Shown piece by piece: positions 59,256-64,000 of a DNA stretch of 64,000 bases. The notes below the pieces were generated by a model, which searched no databases, was not told where the DNA came from, and worked only from the letters and a program-made list of their open reading frames with translations. The stretch is taken from NCBI GenBank assembly GCA_024281995.1, contig JAMWZW010000001.1, positions 682,001-746,000 of the forward strand, given 5' to 3'. Origin of the DNA: Nitrosomonas sp. (GTDB taxonomy: Bacteria > Pseudomonadota > Gammaproteobacteria > Burkholderiales > Nitrosomonadaceae). Made by a program: the position numbers and the translations under genes. The stretch's first letter is position 1; each line of letters opens with the position of its first letter.

Positions 59256-59618
59256 TTACGTTTTTCTGTTAAATAATTGATTTAACTGTTGAGCTAAGCT
59301 ATTTGCAGCTTCAGCGCTAATAGCCATCCTGCATAACATTTTTGCACTCACCGTATCCGGTATTTTCTCACCTGATCGGGCTAATCGGTTTACTGCATGG
59401 ATAGTTTGTGGATCGACAAAACCAAAATCCACAATGACTACTCCTTGTCCAGCTTGCGCTGCAGTAAAATTAGAGTAAAGCGGTTGGCTGGTATGTTCGC
59501 CTTGTTGCATTTTGATACTTATTTGCGTGGATTGAGATGCGGTAGTGTCTGTTTTATTTTCACTTCCAGTATTATTTATTTCTGTCATTTGGTTTTTCCC
59601 ACGGTTTCGATAAATCAA
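59256..59618 (-). CDS. DUF3467-like protein, paralogue
   Basis: 120 residues. QISIKMQQGEHTSQPLYSNF, VVIVDFGFVDPQTIHAVNRL and CRMAISAEAANSLAQQLNQL align over the whole core with the downstream gene (roughly half the residues identical). Lacks the Ser-rich tail. The N-terminal ~20 residues are a variable, Thr/Ser/Asn-rich stretch. A tandem duplication; the two may form a heteromer. Confidence 0.6.
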   Translation of the reverse strand: MIYRNRGKNQMTEINNTGSENKTDTTASQSTQISIKMQQGEHTSQPLYSNFTAAQAGQGVVIVDFGFVDPQTIHAVNRLARSGEKIPDTVSAKMLCRMAISAEAANSLAQQLNQLFNRKT

Positions 59619-59879
59619 GATGTTAAGAATTGATTACTGAGCAGATATTTACATCTTTAGCAAAAATTTTTGTCTATCTTTAATACAAAATTTTCATCTG
59701 CTTTCACTACAATAAATTACTTTATCGCTCAGTAAAAACTTCAATATATTAGTGTATCAATTACTGAAAAATAATCAGCAATTCATTTTCTTAAAATTAG
59801 CTTTGTTTATTGAAGAACAGTATAAGCTTATTGGAAAAAGTAATTATAGGAAATCATTTCTTCTATGTGAAAAAGTTTT

Positions 59880-60566
59880 TTATTTCTTTCGTAGCTTATG
59901 CTTAAGAACATAGTTCCACAGCCCCAGTTTGTTGCTGACATCAAGTTTTTCGTAGATTGATGTCAAGTGATTGCGAAATGTGCTTTCACTTATATTGAGC
60001 TTATTCGAAATAACTTTGGCAGGTAATCCGGCATTTTCTACCAAGGTAAAAAATATTTTCTTTTCTCTTGGAGTAAGTTTTTCGATTTTATTTTCTTCCT
60101 GAATATCGCCTCTCTCGGAAACTTCCTGAGATAGCTTATTAACTAGCTTTTTTATATAAGTTTGATTCAGCCAAAGCTGGCCCTCATTGACTTTCTCAAT
60201 GGCTTTAAGAATCGCATGTAGAGGTTCGTCTTTTTCAATAAGTCCCTTGGCTCCGGCAAGTATGGCTCTATCATAGATTTCGGAATCTTGTACCCGCTTC
60301 AAAATTAAAATTTTTGCTTTGGATGAAGTAATGAATTGCAATATAACTTGTAGTTCATTTTCGGAACTGCAATTCAAACTAAGAATAATGACATTAGGTG
60401 ATAAGTTCTCAATGCATGGAATTGCAGCAGAGCAACTGATAAAACTTCCGACACTTTTCATAATCGATTGCTGAGTGTTAATTAGCATTTCTAGCCCGTA
60501 CTGTACGATACTATCGTGTCCTATCAGAACTACTCGAATAAGGTTGTTTTGTGAATCATTCATCAT
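59880..60566 (-). CDS. LuxR/NarL-type regulator with atypical receiver domain
   Basis: 228 residues. N-terminal ~125 residues keep the receiver fold (IRVVLIGHDSIVQYGLEMLI, AGAKGLIEKDEPLHAILKAI) with the switch Lys expected in KGLIEKDEP, but the phospho-acceptor Asp is absent: PNVIILSLNCSSE has Ser where PDVILLDLNM is expected. C-terminal LuxR HTH: LTPREKKIFFTLVENAGLPAKVISNKLNISESTFRNHLTSIYEKL. No adjacent histidine kinase. Probably a phosphorylation-independent regulator. The ~260 nt on either side contain no gene. Confidence 0.8.
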   Translation of the reverse strand: MMNDSQNNLIRVVLIGHDSIVQYGLEMLINTQQSIMKSVGSFISCSAAIPCIENLSPNVIILSLNCSSENELQVILQFITSSKAKILILKRVQDSEIYDRAILAGAKGLIEKDEPLHAILKAIEKVNEGQLWLNQTYIKKLVNKLSQEVSERGDIQEENKIEKLTPREKKIFFTLVENAGLPAKVISNKLNISESTFRNHLTSIYEKLDVSNKLGLWNYVLKHKLRKK

Positions 60567-60821
60567 TATTTCTGAGTGAGCGTGTAAACAATATGTTACG
60601 GTTTTGAGCGCTTAATCAAACGATTAAAAAAAGAATTCTTATACTCTTTTTAAGAAGAAAAAATTCTAAATGAAGACTATTGTATTAGCTGTTCAGTATG
60701 TTTTGTTACGATTTATTACTGAGAGAGCGCTAATCATACTTTAGGCTAAGAAGAGGTTTGTGGTGAATGAGGATAAGTCCGTGATTGTATTGTCTATAGG
60801 AAACCTAAGTGTGTGATAGAT

Positions 60822-61121
60822 TTATGCATGCATATTGTTTCTGGCACGTATTCTTCTGGCGTCTTTTGGGTTAATGATAAGTGCTCGATATATTTCGATT
60901 CTGTCGCGAGATTGCAACGGTGTGTCGAAGTGGACTGATTTACCAAAAATACCACATTTGTTTTTTGTCAAATCGATATCTGGAAATTGATTAATAATTC
61001 CTGAGAGTTGAATGGCCTTACCAACTGTACAACCGCCGGGCACAATGACCTCCTTGATGATTTGGGTGTGAGGCAGGGCATATACGACTTCGATTTGCAA
61101 TAAATTGTTATCGCTTACCAT
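60822..61121 (-). CDS. RnfH family protein (UPF0125)
   Basis: 99 residues, ubiquitin-like beta-grasp fold: IEVVYALPHTQIIKEVIVPGGCTVGKAI, IGIFGKSV-like KCGIFGKSVHFDTPLQSRDRIEIYRAL, and the basic tail PKDARRIRARN. Overlaps ratA by 14 nt, the usual ratA-rnfH pair. Function poorly known. Confidence 0.9.
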   Translation of the reverse strand: MVSDNNLLQIEVVYALPHTQIIKEVIVPGGCTVGKAIQLSGIINQFPDIDLTKNKCGIFGKSVHFDTPLQSRDRIEIYRALIINPKDARRIRARNNMHA

Positions 61122-61545
61122 AAATGTCTTCTGCCCGCTCGATGAAGGATTCTACAAAACTATTTGCAATCATATGAAATACTGGTCCAACCAGTTTTTC
61201 AAGAATTTTGTGTGAGAACGTATAATGTAGGCGGAATTTAATTTTGCATGCATTTTCAGATAAAGGAATGAATTGCCAGTAGCCATCAAGATGTTCGAAT
61301 GGGCCATCAATCAGACTCATTTCAATGAGATCGGGAGGAAAGCGCTTATTCTTGGTGGTAAAGCTATGCTGAATATGGTGATAATCAATCTTAACTGTCG
61401 CATGCGTTGTAATCTCATCTTGTGGATCTACTGAAGTACCGCCGCACCAGGGAAGAAATTTTGGATATTCTTCAACATTATCAACCAAAGCAAACATTTG
61501 ACTTGCTGAATATTCAACTAAAACTGATTTTTCTATTTCTGCCAT
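61108..61545 (-). CDS. RatA/COQ10-like START-domain protein
   Basis: 145 residues. Polyketide cyclase/START family: IEKSVLVEYSASQMFALVDNVEEYPKFLPWCGG is typical of RatA. Named as a ribosome-association toxin in E. coli, but many members are ubiquinone-binding. Divergent from smpB, as in many proteobacteria. Confidence 0.9.
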   Translation of the reverse strand: MAEIEKSVLVEYSASQMFALVDNVEEYPKFLPWCGGTSVDPQDEITTHATVKIDYHHIQHSFTTKNKRFPPDLIEMSLIDGPFEHLDGYWQFIPLSENACKIKFRLHYTFSHKILEKLVGPVFHMIANSFVESFIERAEDIYGKR

Positions 61546-61632
61546 AAACGCTGATCGCTCTACCTTCCGTAAGTAATACTAAAAGCTGATAAAATACACG
61601 AAATTTTAGTGATTTCCACCCACTTCTTTTAT

Positions 61633-62076
61633 ATGAGTATAGTACAAAATAAAAAAGCCTTTCATGATTATTTTATCGAAGAAAAATACGAAACCGGTAT
61701 GATATTAGAAGGATGGGAAGTTAAGGCAATTCGTGAAGGGCGTGTGCAGCTAAAGGAAGCCTATGTCATTATCCGTAGCGGTGAATTGTTTCTTATCGGT
61801 AGTCATATCAGTCCACTTAAAACGGCCTCAACGCATATCAACCCGGATCCCACCCGAACGCGCAAGCTATTGTTGCACGCGGAGCAGATCAAACGGCTCA
61901 TTGGCAAAGTTGAACGCGCTGGTTATACGCTCGTTCCACTCGATATGCATTATAAGACAGGCAGAATTAAGTTGGAAATTGGACTGGCTAAAGGTAAGAA
62001 ACAACATGATAAGCGTGAAACCGAAAAGCAAAAAGAATGGGAACGCACTAAACAGCGTTTGCTCCGGGCTAAATGA
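61633..62076 (+). CDS. smpB: SsrA-binding protein SmpB
   Basis: 147 residues from ATG 61633 ([22 protein letters not shown]), the usual start; an upstream in-frame ATG at 61609 adds eight unfamiliar residues. Works with tmRNA in trans-translation. Motifs [51 protein letters not shown]-like segment. ssrA itself is not in the window. Confidence 0.95.
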   Translation: MSIVQNKKAFHDYFIEEKYETGMILEGWEVKAIREGRVQLKEAYVIIRSGELFLIGSHISPLKTASTHINPDPTRTRKLLLHAEQIKRLIGKVERAGYTLVPLDMHYKTGRIKLEIGLAKGKKQHDKRETEKQKEWERTKQRLLRAK

Positions 62077-62119
62077 AATATAACTTATTGATCAAATAAA
62101 ATAACTTTTCTTTAAAACT

Positions 62120-63142
62120 ATGCAAAAAACAAAACCTATTGCAATCTGGCTATTAACATGTTGTGCCTTGGTATTTGCCATGGTGGTGGTTGGTGGTGTG
62201 ACACGCCTAACAGAGTCAGGGCTTTCGATTGTGGAATGGCAGCCAATTGTTGGAACTATGCCACCGATTACTCAACAGGATTGGGATGAATTACTTGAGA
62301 AATACCGTGCTACACCTCAATACCAGCAAATTAATAAAGGTATGAGTATCGAGGAGTTCAAAAGTATTTTTTGGTGGGAATATTTTCATCGTTTGCTTGG
62401 TCGGCTCATAGGGTTGGTTTTTTTTATCCCATTTGTTTATTTTTTGCTTAGAAAACAAATAGACCGGTCATTGGGGATTAAACTGACAGGAATATTCATC
62501 TTGGGTGGATTGCAAGGCCTTATGGGTTGGTATATGGTTATGAGCGGATTGGTGAACGACCCTCATGTGAGTCAGTATCGGTTAACTGCACATTTAGGGC
62601 TGGCATTTGTCATTTTTGCGGCCTTATTTTGGGTTGCACTGGGATTGTTGTCTCCAGAAAAAGAGAACTCTCGATCAAATGAAGGCATGCAAAGTTTACG
62701 GCGATTCTCCTTTGGATTGACTGCATTAATTTTTATGATGGTACTTTCGGGTGGATTCGTTGCTGGTATTCGCGCAGGCTTGGCTTATAATACGTTTCCA
62801 TTGATGAATGGGCATTTTATTCCACCCGACCTCTTTGTGCTGGAACCGTGGTATCGTAATTTCTTTGATAACATAACAACTGTACAATTTGATCATCGCA
62901 TGATTGCTTGGATTTTGGCTTTTTCAGTCCCGCTGTTCTGGTATAAATCGCGTAAGGTAGAATTATCGAAAACTACACACCTTGCCTGTAGTCTTTTTTT
63001 GTTGATGTTGGTAATCCAGGTTAGTCTGGGGATTGCAACTTTATTGCATGTGGTACCAATTCCTTTGGCGGCATCGCATCAAGGAGGTGCAGTGTTGTTG
63101 TTTGCTGCGTCGTTATGGGTAAGTCATCGATTGCGTCAATAA
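62120..63142 (+). CDS. ctaA: Heme A synthase (COX15/CtaA)
   Basis: 340 residues, about eight transmembrane helices. Oxidises heme O to heme A for cytochrome c oxidase. Motifs [41 protein letters not shown] (heme His), [21 protein letters not shown], and [13 protein letters not shown] / [12 protein letters not shown] with the conserved His. COX15 type rather than the short Bacillus form. Cytochrome oxidase subunits lie elsewhere. Confidence 0.93.
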   Translation: MQKTKPIAIWLLTCCALVFAMVVVGGVTRLTESGLSIVEWQPIVGTMPPITQQDWDELLEKYRATPQYQQINKGMSIEEFKSIFWWEYFHRLLGRLIGLVFFIPFVYFLLRKQIDRSLGIKLTGIFILGGLQGLMGWYMVMSGLVNDPHVSQYRLTAHLGLAFVIFAALFWVALGLLSPEKENSRSNEGMQSLRRFSFGLTALIFMMVLSGGFVAGIRAGLAYNTFPLMNGHFIPPDLFVLEPWYRNFFDNITTVQFDHRMIAWILAFSVPLFWYKSRKVELSKTTHLACSLFLLMLVIQVSLGIATLLHVVPIPLAASHQGGAVLLFAASLWVSHRLRQ

Positions 63143-63188
63143 TTTTATAATTTTGCTATACATAACTGATATTAAGATTTTGTTAGGT

Positions 63189-64000
63189 TTATTTGGCTTC
63201 GTTTAATCCAAGCCTCTCCATTCTATAGCGCAGTGATCTAACTGTAATGCCAAGTATTTTTGCGGCCTTGGTGCGATTATATCGACTCTGATTGAGTGCT
63301 TTTACAATGGAATCCTTTTCCAGTTTATCGAGAAAATCTTGTAATGGTAGACCGTGATCGGAATCGATAGTTGGCAGGTTATCGGTATTTTGTGAAATCT
63401 CCTTGTTAAGAAGCTGTAATTCCTCTTTATCAATTTGAAGATTCGAGGAAAATGCTAGGGTGCGTTCAAGAATGTTTTCCAGCTCGCGGACATTACCCGG
63501 ATAATCATATTTAACAAGTATGGCTAATGCATCTTTGGTGAATGTGCAGATGGGGCGCGAAGCTTCCTGACATAGCTTTGCCAGAATTTTTTCAGCAATG
63601 AGTGGAATATCCTCCTTCATCTCACGTAGTGCGGGCATATTCAATTCAATAACGTTTAAACGATAGTATAAGTCTTGGCGGAACTGTCCGGCTTCGACAC
63701 AGCTACTAAGTTTTTTATGGGTAGCACTGATGATGCGAACGTCGATATTTTTCTCTTGGGTATCGCCAATCCTTCTTACCTGCTTTTCCTGTATGACTCT
63801 AAGCAATTTAACTTGCATGGCTAATGGCAAGTCGGCTACTTCATCAAGAAATAAAGTACCACCATCTGCCGCTAGAAAAAAACCATCATGATCTTTATCG
63901 GCGCCGGTGAAGGCGCCTTTTTTATAGCCAAAAAATTCACTTTCCATCAAGTTTTCAGGTATAGCGCCACAATTAACCGCAATAAACGCTTGTTTATGTC
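63189..64000 (-). CDS. Sigma-54-dependent transcriptional activator, PilR-like (5' end outside window)
   Basis: About 270 residues of the C-terminal part; the frame remains open to 64000 ([24 protein letters not shown]). AAA+ core with GAFTGA loop ([19 protein letters not shown]), Walker [14 protein letters not shown], sensor motifs; C-terminal Fis-type HTH ([26 protein letters not shown]), close to PilR. PilR controls type IV pilin with sensor PilS; the sensor would lie beyond the window. Walker A and the receiver domain are outside. Confidence 0.85.
   Translation of the reverse strand, partial: HKQAFIAVNCGAIPENLMESEFFGYKKGAFTGADKDHDGFFLAADGGTLFLDEVADLPLAMQVKLLRVIQEKQVRRIGDTQEKNIDVRIISATHKKLSSCVEAGQFRQDLYYRLNVIELNMPALREMKEDIPLIAEKILAKLCQEASRPICTFTKDALAILVKYDYPGNVRELENILERTLAFSSNLQIDKEELQLLNKEISQNTDNLPTIDSDHGLPLQDFLDKLEKDSIVKALNQSRYNRTKAAKILGITVRSLRYRMERLGLNEAK

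Overview
The window reads as a chromosome segment of an ammonia-oxidising betaproteobacterium close to Nitrosomonas. Three things support this: a hao-haoB-cycA-cycB cluster (hydroxylamine oxidation and electron transfer), a SmbP-type metal-binding protein, and a betaproteobacterial housekeeping order (tRNA-Tyr/Gly/Thr-tuf-tRNA-Trp-secE-nusG-rplKAJL-rpoBC; thrS-infC-rpmI-rplT-pheST-ihfA-merR; lptCAB-rpoN-hpf-ptsN-hprK). No CRISPR array, rRNA operon, prophage or recognisable insertion sequence was seen.

Layout. 0-7.9 kb is an accessory-looking stretch: the biotin genes bioC (cut by the window edge) and bioD, a DUF3175 gene, a hypothetical gene, a Tat-exported carbonic anhydrase, a chimeric gene remnant, an AT-rich nuclease-fold protein, a UGT-type glycosyltransferase, a small membrane protein, a thermonuclease-like protein, and DUF4177 and TM2 proteins. 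By eye most of it is richer in G+C than the rest. 8-12.2 kb holds CheV, a degenerate EAL-HDOD protein, a zinc-ribbon protein and FabI. 12.3-15.5 kb has a large solute-binding lipoprotein and a single permease.

15.6-29.5 kb is the translation/transcription core. It is followed at once by the hao cluster (29.5-34.0 kb). All four hao-cluster genes are recognisable along their whole length, but together they carry about fifteen frame disruptions, while the other ~59 kb shows no comparable damage. Either this is a decaying redundant copy, or it is a badly resolved consensus of a multi-copy locus. This is the most important thing to check in the window.

34.3-42.8 kb carries an unknown membrane protein, then thrS-infC-rpmI-rplT-pheS-pheT-ihfA-merR; infC appears to start at AUA. 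43-50.4 kb has tRNA-Pro, surE-pcm-nlpD, SmbP on the opposite strand, and minus-strand cbbY-like, sua5, cls-like and nadA genes. 50.6-56.5 kb is the LPS transport/rpoN/PTS-Ntr block plus ubiX. 56.5-61.5 kb is mostly minus strand: a folate cyclo-ligase gene, mutY, a Rho-antiterminator-like gene, two DUF3467-like paralogues, an atypical LuxR-type regulator without the phospho-acceptor aspartate, rnfH and ratA. The window ends with smpB, ctaA and the 3' part of a sigma-54 activator resembling pilR.

I did not find a clearly new multi-gene system. The best leads are the disrupted hao cluster, the chimeric scar next to a nuclease-fold gene, the phosphorylation-independent regulator and the incomplete transporter. 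Family assignments rest on reading the translated proteins; comparisons with N. europaea are from memory and not computed.
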